Shown in pieces: positions 17,660-25,342 of a DNA stretch of 64,000 nt (position 1 is its first letter; each line of letters begins with the position of its first letter). A program made the position numbers and the translations under genes. Below the pieces are notes generated by a model. That model ran no database searches, had not been told where the DNA came from, and worked only from the letters and a program-made list of their open reading frames with translations. This stretch comes from Streptomyces yatensis (GTDB lineage: Bacteria > Actinomycetota > Actinomycetes > Streptomycetales > Streptomycetaceae). The stretch covers positions 1,674,001 through 1,738,000 of the forward strand of contig NZ_CP072941.1 in NCBI RefSeq assembly GCF_018069625.1, in the 5' to 3' direction.

Positions 17660-18267
17660 GCGCTGACACCGTCAACCCGATCCCTCTGTACGCATCCTCT
17701 CTGCGCTTGACCGCAGTACCTACGGCTGTCGGCTGCTCGCGGATGTTCGTCCGCCACACCCTGAAGCTCTGGCAGCTTGAAGACCACGCCGAGACGGCGA
17801 CGCTCATCATGAGCGAACTCGTCACCAACGCCGTGAAGGCGAGTGGCATCACCGAGCCCGAGCCGAAGGCGTGGCAGACCGCTGCCGAACACGTCATCGG
17901 GATACAGCTTCGAGCCGTCGAAGCCAGCCTGTACGTCGAGGTCTGGGATCGAACCGACGCGGCACCCGTACGGAAGAACCCCAGCCGTGAGACGGAGGGC
18001 GGGCGCGGCCTACTGCTCGTCGAGCAACTGGCGAAGCGCTGGGCCGTCTACCGGCCGCGCGTCGGTGGCAAGGTCGTGTGGGCTGAGTTGTCGCTCGGAC
18101 TTCCTGTGGAGCTGCGCCCTTTCGAGCGCACGCCGCTGATATTGCCCAGCGCCATCCGCGCGTCGCAAGGACCAGTTGAAGGCCAGGCACGTTCGGCACT
18201 GCTCGACGTGCTAATGACAACGACGGTTGACGCGATGGTCGCGGCGCGCGTGATCCGTGATACCTAG
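17656..18267 (+). CDS. RsbW-like ATP-binding (HATPase_c) protein
   Basis: A 203-aa protein with the GHKL ATPase fold of anti-sigma-factor kinases. The N-box is IMSELVTNAVKAS, a D-box-like acidic segment is EVWDRTDAAP, and the G-box is EGGRGLLLVEQLAKRW. About 55 residues follow the domain (ending VDAMVAARVIRDT), with no recognised motif. Streptomycetes encode many such proteins beside XRE or DUF397 partners, acting as serine kinases or regulators. It overlaps the recombinase-like gene and is followed by a strong hairpin. Confidence 0.83.
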   Translation: MSADTVNPIPLYASSLRLTAVPTAVGCSRMFVRHTLKLWQLEDHAETATLIMSELVTNAVKASGITEPEPKAWQTAAEHVIGIQLRAVEASLYVEVWDRTDAAPVRKNPSRETEGGRGLLLVEQLAKRWAVYRPRVGGKVVWAELSLGLPVELRPFERTPLILPSAIRASQGPVEGQARSALLDVLMTTTVDAMVAARVIRDT

Positions 18268-18328
18268 CGGTCGTGGCCGACGGTAGATCGTCCCGACCAG
18301 GAGCGAGCCAGCCCACATTCGCCCACCA

Positions 18329-18365
18329 GGAAGCCCCGAGTCGCGTAAGTGAACTCGGGACTTCC
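18329..18365 (+). terminator. Terminator-like hairpin after RsbW-like gene
   Basis: A 13-bp inverted repeat with one mismatch (GGAAGCCCCGAGT / ACTCGGGACTTCC) around an 11-nt loop, 62 bp after the stop. A second, smaller hairpin (GTCTTC / GAAGAC) follows at about 18383-18401. Confidence 0.65.
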
Positions 18366-18668
18366 AGAGATGCACGGGTACGAGGTCTTCAGGTTCGGAA
18401 GACGTGCACTCTAGCGCGACGGAGCACCCGCCATGCTGCGGGACTTCTTCACCGCGCTCGACGAGCGGTTCGGCTCAGCACAGTCTGCCCTCCCGCGGTA
18501 GTCGCTGGCGCGGGCCGTTCTAGAGTCCGTGGCCGGCGCAAGGTAGGTCGGCGGCATCAACGTCGCCTGCGGGTTGGTGCGCGTCCCAGCAGGCTGGTCA
18601 CACGTCAACTCGCCCCGATCACTGCCGTTCTCCAGTCTCACCCTTGCGCCTCCATTCATACTGCTGCG
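18366..18668. other. Intergenic region before Shedu-like gene
   Basis: About 300 bp with no supported gene. A 23-codon frame (18433-18501; MLRDFFTALDERFGSAQSAL, then PR and a stop) looks protein-like but is too short to call and may be a remnant. A -10-like CATACT at 18657-18662 lies about 7 bp before the GTG chosen for the next gene, compatible with a leaderless transcript. Confidence 0.35.
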
Positions 18669-19565
18669 GTGGACACCTTCCGCCATGCAGAGACCGACAC
18701 AAGGCCAGAACGCCCCCTGGCAACATCTTGGGATACGTATCGAGCAGCCTTGCTGCCCCGATGGCAGAGTCTTCTAAGTTCTTCGCCCAGCGAGCGGGAG
18801 ATGCAGGAGTTCTTGGAGCTTCACCCGTGCTTCCTCCCTGGAGCGACGGACAACATCGGTCCCGGAGGTCATCACAGACCTTCGTTCTCGTCCGTGATTC
18901 GACAGCCGCCGCTCAAGGGTCTCGGCCCTACGCGCCTCCCCGACTTCATGTGGGTTCGACTGGACACCGGAGCCATCCGCCCGATCTGCATCGAGATTGA
19001 GAGTCCTCGGAAGGCTTGGTTCAACAAGGGGTCGAGGACTCCGACTGCCAAACTCACTCAAGCGATCGACCAACTCACTGAGTGGAAGGTTTGGTTTTCT
19101 TCCCCCGAGAACCAGCTCATTTTTGCGAAGACGTACGCACCCAGCTACTCGCACCGCCCAGTCGAGCCTCAGTTCGTTCTCGTCTATGGGCGAGACGCCG
19201 AGTTTCGGGCGGCCACTTCACCCCACGACAATCCCGACTACATGAGGCAGAAGCGTGACCACATGCCTCGGGACCGTGAGCTCTACTTCACCTACGATCA
19301 GTTAGCTCCGGAGCGAGAAGCAGGGGACTATGCGGCCCTCACATACCAAGTTGACCAGTGGGTCCTACATTCGCTGCCGCCCACCTTCTCAACGGGTCAG
19401 CACGTGATGGAAATAAGCAAGGTCATCAGGGATCCTTCGGAGGTGGTACTTCGAACGGATCTTATGAGTGCGGAGAGGAAGGCTTACGTCATCGAACGCT
19501 GGGAGTATTGGCGTTCAGTGGCACTCTCTGAGCACACCCACTTCATTGCCGTCGGTCGTGAGTAG
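18669..19565 (+). CDS. Shedu-like (DUF4263) nuclease candidate
   Basis: A 298-aa protein matching the pattern of the SduA/DUF4263 effector domain of Shedu anti-phage systems. Residues 42-58 (EREMQEFLELHPCFLPG) form the family's opening helix. LPDFMWV (Asp92) and ICIEIESP (Glu109, Glu111) form the PD-(D/E)xK-like core, and AIDQLTEWKVWF (Gln135) is the following helix. The third core residue is Glu rather than the usual Lys. The C-terminal half (VYGRDAEFR, YFTYDQLAPERE) is also typical. The GTG start is tentative, since no ribosome site is seen and the frame is open upstream. A perfect hairpin follows. Confidence 0.7.
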   Translation: MDTFRHAETDTRPERPLATSWDTYRAALLPRWQSLLSSSPSEREMQEFLELHPCFLPGATDNIGPGGHHRPSFSSVIRQPPLKGLGPTRLPDFMWVRLDTGAIRPICIEIESPRKAWFNKGSRTPTAKLTQAIDQLTEWKVWFSSPENQLIFAKTYAPSYSHRPVEPQFVLVYGRDAEFRAATSPHDNPDYMRQKRDHMPRDRELYFTYDQLAPEREAGDYAALTYQVDQWVLHSLPPTFSTGQHVMEISKVIRDPSEVVLRTDLMSAERKAYVIERWEYWRSVALSEHTHFIAVGRE

Positions 19566-19618
19566 TCGAGTACGCGAGACTGCCGCACGGACCTAGCGCC
19601 CGCACTCCTGCTGTCATG

Positions 19619-19653
19619 AGCGCCCCGCGCCAGTCTCAGGCCGCGGGGCGCTT
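19619..19653 (+). terminator. Terminator hairpin after Shedu-like gene
   Basis: Perfect 11-bp inverted repeat AGCGCCCCGCG / CGCGGGGCGCT with a 12-nt loop, followed by TTACTGTT. It lies 54 bp after the stop. Confidence 0.75.
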
Positions 19654-19707
19654 ACTGTTCCGGGCGGTTCGGACCGATCTACGAGGCGTGGCCAGCGCAG
19701 TGTTGAT

Positions 19708-19727
19708 CCCGGCGTTCATACGCCGGG
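19708..19727 (-). terminator. Terminator hairpin for the IS-interrupted gene
   Basis: Perfect 7-bp stem CCCGGCG / CGCCGGG with loop TTCATA, 36 bp beyond the original stop codon (19763) of the interrupted leftward gene. Confidence 0.6.
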
Positions 19728-19883
19728 AGGACAGTCACTCATCAGCTGCTTGTAGGTGTGGCTCAATCTACCCGGGCGATCCTGAAGATGGCCACGGTGC
19801 CCAGGAATGGCGAAGGGGGACTGCTGCAGGGTTGGGTGACACCTGACCTGGCTTGCTGAGAGGCGGCCTGGAAGGATGTTGCA

Positions 19884-20177
19884 GTGCCCAAGCCGTATCC
19901 GAAGGAGTTCCGCGAGGACGTCGTGCGGGTCGCGCGCAACCGCGAGCCCGGCGTCACGCTGGAGCAGATCGCCGCTGACTTCGGGGTCCACCCGATCACG
20001 TTGTCGAAGTGGCTGCGCCGCGCCGAGACCGACGAGGGCGCCAGGCCCGCAACGACGTCGGGTGAGTCGGCCGAGCTGCGCGAGGCCCGCAAGCGGATCC
20101 GGCTGCTGGAGCAGGAGAACGAAGTGCTCAGGAGGGCTGCGGCGTATCTGTCGCAGGCGAACCTGCCGGCAAAATGA
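19884..20177 (+). CDS. IS3-family transposase OrfA
   Basis: A 97-aa DNA-binding protein of the HTH_Tnp_1 class: PKEFREDVVRVARNREPGVT, then the helix-turn-helix IAADFGVHPITLSKWLRRAE, and a C-terminal leucine-zipper-like helix ELREARKRIRLLEQENEVLR. GTG start with GGAAGGA upstream. The stop overlaps the OrfB ATG within an A-rich AAAATGATG context, where the family usually makes an OrfAB fusion by ribosomal frameshifting. Confidence 0.93.
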   Translation: MPKPYPKEFREDVVRVARNREPGVTLEQIAADFGVHPITLSKWLRRAETDEGARPATTSGESAELREARKRIRLLEQENEVLRRAAAYLSQANLPAK

Positions 20178-21064
20178 TGTACCCGCTCGTCCGCGAGCTG
20201 GCCGCCGCCGATGCCCCTTACCGGGTGCCGGTGGCGGTGACGTGCCGGGTGCTCGGGCTGGCCCGCCAGCCCTACTACCGGTGGCTGGCCCAGCCTGCCA
20301 CCGACACCGAACTGACCCAGGCATACCGGGCCAACGCCCTGTTCGACGCGCACCGCGACGATCCCGAGTTCGGGCACCGCTTCCTTCTCGACGAGGCCCA
20401 CGCCGCCGGTGAGGCGATGGCTGAGCGGACCGCCTGGCGGATCTGCCGGGACAACGGCTGGTGGAGTGCCTTCGGCAAACGCAGGGGCCGCGGGAAGAAC
20501 GCCAAAGCCGGGCCACCGGTCCACGATGACCTGGTGCGGCGGAACTTCACCGCGGACGGGCCGAACCGGTTGTGGCTCACGGACATCACCGAGCACGCGA
20601 CCGCCGAGGGCAAGCTCTATCTGTGCGCCGTCAAGGACGTGTACTCCGGCCGCATCGTGGGCTATTCCATCGACGGCCGGATGAAGTCCCGCCTCGCGGC
20701 GGCCGCGCTGGGGTCCGCCGTCGCCCGCCGCGGCCCCGCTGCGGGATGCATCGTGCACTCCGACCGCGGATCGCAATTCCGGTCCCGCAAGGTCGCCGCC
20801 GTCCTCACCCGGCACGGCCTGGTCGGCTCAATGGGCCGGGTCGGGGCCGCAGGCGACAACGCCGCAATGGAGAGCTTCTTCGCACTGCTGCAGAAGAACG
20901 TCCTCGACCGCCGCGTCTGGGCCACCCGCCAGGAGTTGCGGATCGCGATCGTCACCTGGATCGAGCGGACCTACCACCGACGCCGGCGGCAACGACGCCT
21001 GGGCCGATTGACCCCCGTCGAGTACGAGACCATCATGACCCCACCCGCAGCTCTGGCTGCATAA
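20174..21064 (+). CDS. IS3-family transposase OrfB (rve integrase core)
   Basis: A 296-aa catalytic subunit with an N-terminal HTH_21 region (LGLARQPYYRWLAQP, EFGHRFLLDEAHAAGE) and an rve DDE core. The catalytic residues are the Asp in NRLWLTDITEHATAEGKLYL, the Asp in CIVHSDRGSQFRS, and the Glu in GDNAAMESFFALLQKN, with the usual D-D-35-E spacing. The terminal RLTPVEYE is also typical. The gene is intact and overlaps OrfA by 4 bp. Confidence 0.95.
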   Translation: MMYPLVRELAAADAPYRVPVAVTCRVLGLARQPYYRWLAQPATDTELTQAYRANALFDAHRDDPEFGHRFLLDEAHAAGEAMAERTAWRICRDNGWWSAFGKRRGRGKNAKAGPPVHDDLVRRNFTADGPNRLWLTDITEHATAEGKLYLCAVKDVYSGRIVGYSIDGRMKSRLAAAALGSAVARRGPAAGCIVHSDRGSQFRSRKVAAVLTRHGLVGSMGRVGAAGDNAAMESFFALLQKNVLDRRVWATRQELRIAIVTWIERTYHRRRRQRRLGRLTPVEYETIMTPPAALAA

Positions 21065-22070
21065 ACCCCGCTGTCACCCGATCGTGCAGCAGTCCCAGGG
21101 CCGCCAGTAAGAGGGTAGTTGTCCAGCGTCGCGGAGTAGAGGGCGAGTGCCTTCTTTGCAAGCTCGTCCAGGATGGCCGTGATGCTTCGCTGTGCGTCTC
21201 GTACCGACGAGCTAGAGAACTCGATGTCTCCTGAGATATCGCTCCAATCCCGGAAGCTTTGAACGGCACCGTCAATGAGATCCTGCTCTTCGTCAGTGCA
21301 GTCGTCCGGTTCTTCATGGGGCAACCACCCAAGGCAGCCGGAGAGGATCGGCCAGAGATCTCGTCCCGTCTTCATGTGGCTGAGCACCACGATTTCAAAC
21401 TCTGGCTCGTCCACTGTGACGACGTCGATGATCCTGTCGACCTGCGCCCGCTTGAGCTTGCTGATCTCATCAGCGAGCGTCTTGAGTCCCCATACCTCGA
21501 TAGTGACGCTCGGGTGCAACGGGCGAAGCTCGTTGTCGATGAACTGGTCGACCTCGCCCGGCAGGGTGTCGTTGGTGAGGAAGCGCCACACCTTCACCTC
21601 ACGGTGCTCTTGGAGACAGCCTTCCAAGTCACCGCGGATTTTCGTCTTGGCCTTGTCGATCCGCTCGCCGCGCGTGGCGTGCGCCGCGAAGAACACACGA
21701 GCCTTCGGACAGTAGCCGTCGTTCTTGGTGTCGCCCTTCGGTCCGGCGGCCCGCACCGGTTGGTAGTCGCCGGGGTACAGCTCCAGGCCGAGCCGGTCCA
21801 TGCAGTCCTGGAAGGTGTTGCCCTCCATGCGGAGGAGCTGACCTTCAACGAGCTTGCGCAGCGAGTTGAGATCCACGGCAGCCATTACCGCACAGCCCGT
21901 GCCTGCTGCGCAGCTAGGTTGGGCGGATCAAGCAGGCGTAGCCGACGGGGGGGTGGTCAAGGCGTTCATGGGTTGCTCGGACAGCGCGTACATCGTCGCA
22001 ACTCAATTGACCTCCATCCGTGTTGTCCCGATCCTGGAGCGTTCGTCTCCACTAACACGAGAGGGCGATC

Positions 22071-22928
22071 ATGAACGAGGCATGGGTCAACATCGGCTGG
22101 GCGAACAACGCGGTGCGGCTCGACCTTAAGAAGGTGCAGGGCTCCAGCGGCCTCGGCGTAATGCAGCTTCGCTTCCACGTCGAAGCCTCCTGTCGGGATG
22201 AGCTGGCGGCACAGAAGCCGCTGTGGTTCGAGGGTGGGTTGTTTGCAGAAGGTCTTGGGACATCGAGCGGCTATGTGAGACGCCTCATTGTCGAAGACTC
22301 GCCGGTCACTCTGCATAGCTTGGCGGCTACGACGACCTTCGTCCTGGTGGCCGACGTCGAGCACCGGCAGCTCCAGGTCATTGAGGAGCACCGCACGCGC
22401 GGGATGAAGTTCCGCTTGCAGCTCACCGGTACCGCCATGACTGATGGCAACCTCACTCGCATCGGGGTGGGCAACCTTGAGTGCGAGGTGAACCAGAGCG
22501 ACTGGGCGGCGATCCTTGAACAGATGCAGTACCGCCGACTGCTTCTGATCGAGTTGGACGCACCGGACACCGCTCGGTCGTCTGAGTTCAAGGTGGCTCT
22601 CGACTACTACCGCGACGCCGAGAAGCAATATCTCAAGCAGGAGTGGCGTCTGACCCTGGAAGCGCTCCGTCAGTCCCTTGCTGCGCTCGTCGGCAAGAAG
22701 GCGGACGACGAGCACGACACGGCCGACGTTGAAACGGCGGCCAAGGATCTCCGCAAGGAGTCGAACAAGACGCGTGTCGGCTACCCGCCGCGTGCCGAGC
22801 AGGTACGCCGCGCGCTCAAGTTCATGGCCGACCTCGGGGCACACCCGGAGGTTGCCGAGACAACCAAGACCGATGCGTACTCCACCCTCCTCATGGTCGG
22901 TGGACTGCTGCACGGGTGGCAGCGATGA
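22071..22928 (+). CDS. Unrecognised island protein, 285 aa
   Basis: I do not recognise this family. The first 150 residues look beta-rich (NEAWVNIGWANNAVRLDLKK, GMKFRLQLTGTAMTDGNLTR). Residues 185-285 are helical and charged (YYRDAEKQYLKQEWRLTLEA, RAEQVRRALKFMADLGAHPE) and end LLMVGGLLHGWQR. It has no signal peptide or membrane segment. A GAGAGGG precedes the ATG. It is divergent from the IS-interrupted nuclease-like gene 185 bp away and nearly equal to it in original length, so the two may form one system. Its stop lies at the very edge of the yciO remnant. Confidence 0.75.
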   Translation: MNEAWVNIGWANNAVRLDLKKVQGSSGLGVMQLRFHVEASCRDELAAQKPLWFEGGLFAEGLGTSSGYVRRLIVEDSPVTLHSLAATTTFVLVADVEHRQLQVIEEHRTRGMKFRLQLTGTAMTDGNLTRIGVGNLECEVNQSDWAAILEQMQYRRLLLIELDAPDTARSSEFKVALDYYRDAEKQYLKQEWRLTLEALRQSLAALVGKKADDEHDTADVETAAKDLRKESNKTRVGYPPRAEQVRRALKFMADLGAHPEVAETTKTDAYSTLLMVGGLLHGWQR

Positions 22929-22949
22929 AACGCCAGGTGCGCGAAGTTG

Positions 22950-23159
22950 TGGCACACCAGCGTGAAGTGGTGACGCTCGTCGAGGTTCCGGATCGACCGG
23001 ATCCGGCCGATGCCGTCACTATTGCCCAGTCGGCATCCCAGTGCGAAGCAGGAGTCCGTCGGGTAGGCCAATGAGCGCGCCGGAGCGGATCATGTCAGCC
23101 ACCTTGCTGATGGTGCGCTGCTGTGGGTTCTCGGGGTGCACATCGAAGTACTTCGCCAT
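22950..23159 (-). pseudogene. yciO: yciO (Sua5/YrdC family) remnant, frameshifted and truncated
   Basis: From the ATG at 23159 the sequence reads MAKYFDVHPENPQQRTISKV and then RSGALIG. After one extra G near 23068 it continues in the next frame as YPTDSCFALGCRLGNSDG, RIRSIR and ERHHFTLVC, an unmistakable YciO N-terminus (threonylcarbamoyl-AMP synthase-like fold). Homology stops at about 22950, leaving some 70 of roughly 205 residues. The gene is therefore dead, both frameshifted and cut at its 3' end, exactly where the island's last gene ends. A 49-codon rightward frame at 22925-23074 is its antisense shadow. Confidence 0.85.
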
Positions 23160-23227
23160 CCACCGAGCCTATGCGATCAGGACACCCCGGTCGTTTCGTG
23201 CCCCCGACGCGGCCGAGCCCGACGATG

Positions 23228-23668
23228 TCATATCGTGCCCTCCTCCCCTATCGCCACCAGCAGCTGGAACGGCAGCTCGCGGTCGCCCTGCCCGACGCCC
23301 AGCCCGACCCAGCGGCCGTCGAGGCGCCAGATGCTCAGCTCGGGGACGTAACCGCACAGGGTGTCCAGCGGGGGCGGAACGGGCTCGCCCATCGCCGAGC
23401 GCTCCAGGGAGTCGGCGAGATCGAGGACATCGGGGGCGCCCCACCGTAAGGTCAGCACCTGGACCAGCACGCTCAGCTCGGCCTCGAACTCCTCCAGCAC
23501 TTCCTCGACCCGGGTCAGATCGGCGTCCCAGAACTCCTCGCTGACGCGGAGGTCGGCGACATGGAAGCCGGGGCCGCTCTCCACCCGCCCGTCGGCGGCC
23601 CGCTGCGCGGGGAAGTCCCGCACGCGCAGCTGCTCGATGGTGGCCACATGGTCCGCCGTACTGGTCAT
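23228..23668 (-). CDS. Conserved-looking hypothetical protein, 146 aa
   Basis: An acidic protein of 146 aa beginning MTSTADHVATIEQLR. It has a helical middle (RVEEVLEEFEAELSVLVQVL) and a C-terminus with aromatic and Gly residues (YVPELSIWRLDGRWVGLGVG, FQLLVAIGEEG). Host-like codon use and even composition support a real gene. The family is not recognised. It lies 148 bp from the divergent ROK gene and just right of the yciO remnant. Confidence 0.65.
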   Translation of the reverse strand: MTSTADHVATIEQLRVRDFPAQRAADGRVESGPGFHVADLRVSEEFWDADLTRVEEVLEEFEAELSVLVQVLTLRWGAPDVLDLADSLERSAMGEPVPPPLDTLCGYVPELSIWRLDGRWVGLGVGQGDRELPFQLLVAIGEEGTI

Positions 23669-23816
23669 GGTGTCAGTAAACCGTGCGGGTCGGACATCTG
23701 GCCGCCCGTCAGATGACCATCTCGGCGGCCGGACGGTCCGGGTGGGAGGAGGCACTCGCCGCCTCCCCGTCCAGCGGATACGATCCGGCAGATACGCACT
23801 GGGAGGGAGGCCGACG

Positions 23817-25037
23817 TTGGGGCGGCTCACCGGCGGGGATCCGTCTCTGCTGCGACGCATCAACTCCGCCGTGGTACTGCACGCGTTGCGCGCGGCGACC
23901 GCGTCCGGCACGGCCACCGAGGGTGGCCCGGACGACGCGGGCGGCTGTGCCGGAAGCGCGAGCCTCACCGATCTCACACGGGTGACCGGACTGTCCCGGC
24001 CCACCGTCGAGGGCGTGATCGACGGGCTGGCCGACAGCGGGCTTGTGGTCGAGGTGCCCGCCGAGGAGGGCGGCGTCCGCCGCCAGGGCCGCCCCGCGCG
24101 CCGCTTCCGCTTCCGGGCCGAGGCCGGGCATCTGCTGGGCATAGAGATAGGGGCACACCGGGTCGCCGCGCTCCTTTCGGACCTGGACGGACACGCGCTC
24201 GGCTCGATCGTGCGCGAGGTGTCGGAGAAGGCGTCGGCGGACGAGCGGCTGGAGCGGGTGCGCACCGCCGTCGCGGATCTGCTGCGGCGCGCGGGGGTGG
24301 CCCGGTTCTCGCTGCGCGCGGTCGGGGTGGGCAGCCCCGGCATCGTCGAGGCCGACGGCACCGTCCATCTGTGCACCGCGCTCCCCGGCTGGACCGGGCT
24401 GCCCCTGGGCGAGCGGCTGCGGCGGTCCTTCCGCTGTCCGGTGCTGGTGGAGAACGACGCGAACACGGCGGCGGTGGCCGAGCACTGGAAGGGCGCGGCG
24501 GTCGGCTCGGACGATGTGGTCTTCGTGCTGGCCGGGTTGAGCCCGGGGGCCGGGTCGTTGATCGGCGGCCGGCTCCACCGCGGCTTCGGCGGCGCCGCCG
24601 GGGAGATCGGGGCGCTGCATCTGCTGGGCCGCGAGGCCGCCCCGGAGGAGGTGCTCTCCACGACCGGGGAGCCGCTGAACCCACTGGACGAGGCGCAGGT
24701 CGCGCGGGTCTTCGCGCTGGCCCGCGACGGCGACGCGCGGGCCCGCGCGGCCGTGGACCGCTTCGTCCGCAGGCTGGTGCACGACACGGCGGCCCTGGTG
24801 CTGGCGCTGGATCCCGAGGTCGTCGTGGTCGGCGGCTGGGCCGCCGGGCTGGACGGTGTGCTGGCCCCGCTGCGCGATGAGCTGTCCCGCTACTGTCTGC
24901 GGGCCCCGGAGGTCACGCTCTCGATGCTCGGCGAGGCGGCGGTGACCACGGGGGCGCTGCGGCTGGCCCTCGACCATGTGGAACAGGAGCTCTTCGCGGT
25001 CGACAGCACGGTGACGACCCGCCGCGCGAGCCGCTGA
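23817..25037 (+). CDS. ROK family transcriptional regulator
   Basis: A 406-aa regulator with an N-terminal winged helix (SLLRRINSAVVLHALRA, LTDLTRVTGLSRPTVEGVID) and a C-terminal ROK/hexokinase-like domain. AVGVGSPGIVEADGTV and VENDANTAAVAEHWKGAA are ROK signatures, and the phosphate-binding AGEIGALHLLG follows. The zinc-binding cysteine cluster of sugar-kinase ROKs is absent, which suits a regulator. The TTG start at 23817 is chosen because GGGAGG lies just upstream and the product begins GRLTGGDPSLLRRIN. Such proteins usually control sugar uptake, but no sugar genes are adjacent. Confidence 0.88.
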   Translation: MGRLTGGDPSLLRRINSAVVLHALRAATASGTATEGGPDDAGGCAGSASLTDLTRVTGLSRPTVEGVIDGLADSGLVVEVPAEEGGVRRQGRPARRFRFRAEAGHLLGIEIGAHRVAALLSDLDGHALGSIVREVSEKASADERLERVRTAVADLLRRAGVARFSLRAVGVGSPGIVEADGTVHLCTALPGWTGLPLGERLRRSFRCPVLVENDANTAAVAEHWKGAAVGSDDVVFVLAGLSPGAGSLIGGRLHRGFGGAAGEIGALHLLGREAAPEEVLSTTGEPLNPLDEAQVARVFALARDGDARARAAVDRFVRRLVHDTAALVLALDPEVVVVGGWAAGLDGVLAPLRDELSRYCLRAPEVTLSMLGEAAVTTGALRLALDHVEQELFAVDSTVTTRRASR

Positions 25038-25077
25038 CGCGAGCCGCTGACGCGGGACGCGGGGCGGACCGTTTCGG

Positions 25078-25335
25078 GTATCGGGTATCGGGTATCCGGT
25101 TGCGGAGTGCGTGCGCCGCGGCGGCGCGGCGCGGGCCGGACCTACGACCTGGGCCGGACCCGCGACATGCGCCGACCCCCACGCGAGGCGGGCCTACGAC
25201 ATGGGACGGGCTCCCGACGCGGGACGGACCCGCGACATGCGCCGGGCCAATGGCATGGGCCGAGCCCACGAGGCGGGCCGGGCCCATGAGGCCGGGCGGG
25301 CCCACGAGGCGGGGCGGGCCCACCACGCGAGGCAG
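25078..25335. repeat. Low-complexity repeat tract between ROK and GntR genes
   Basis: The 305-bp gap between the convergent ROK and GntR genes holds no gene. It starts with three copies of TATCGGG. It continues as degenerate GC-rich repeats built on CGACATGCGCCG and on GGGCCCACGAGGCGG-like units, about 18 bp each at 25255-25335. Reading frames through it are an artefact of the repeats. Confidence 0.6.
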
Positions 25336-25342
25336 CCCCGGA

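Larger units (their letters stand above)
19817..21096 (+). mobile_element. Complete IS3-family insertion sequence
   Basis: A 1280-bp element bounded by 25-bp imperfect terminal inverted repeats. The left end begins GGGACTGCTGCAGGGTTGGG and the right end, read inward, begins GGGACTGCTGCACGATCGGG, with about 21 of 25 positions identical. It is flanked on both sides by AGG (19814-19816 and 21097-21099), a 3-bp target duplication as expected for IS3. It encodes OrfA and OrfB in the standard order, both intact, so it may still be mobile. It landed in the 3' end of a leftward island gene. Confidence 0.92.
19763..21885 (-). pseudogene. Nuclease-like gene split by an IS3 element
   Basis: A leftward gene starting at the ATG at 21885. 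Codons 1-263 lie right of the IS (21097-21885), ending YPLTGGP. Removing the element plus one AGG target copy restores the frame into SPFLGTVAIFRIARVD and a stop at 19763, giving an original product of 279 aa. As it stands, the product is fused to 41 IS-derived residues. The N-terminal part (GNTFQDCMDRLG, GPKGDTKNDGYCPKARVFF, KIRGDLEGCLQEH) resembles PD-(D/E)xK-type defence nucleases with a GDxxNDG core. That assignment is by eye. It is divergent from the 285-aa gene at 22071. Confidence 0.75.

Noticed and set aside
18433..18501. A 22-residue frame starting MLRDFFTALDERFG.
   Set aside because: Too short and without a ribosome site. Noted only as a possible remnant in the intergenic entry.
22925..23074. 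A 49-codon rightward frame (starts MKRQVREVVAHQ) overlapping the end of the 285-aa gene by an ATGA.
   Set aside because: Almost all of it is the exact antisense of the yciO remnant, whose homology is much stronger evidence.
13863..23235. Shared 9-bp TCATATCG-containing sequence at 13863 and 23227 as attachment-site direct repeats.
   Set aside because: Too short, ends inside a gene stop codon at the right side, and no integrase is encoded in the interval.
23228..24787. A 519-codon leftward frame antisense to the ROK regulator.
   Set aside because: Only its last 146 codons, downstream of the ROK promoter region, have normal composition. The rest is a shadow of the ROK gene.
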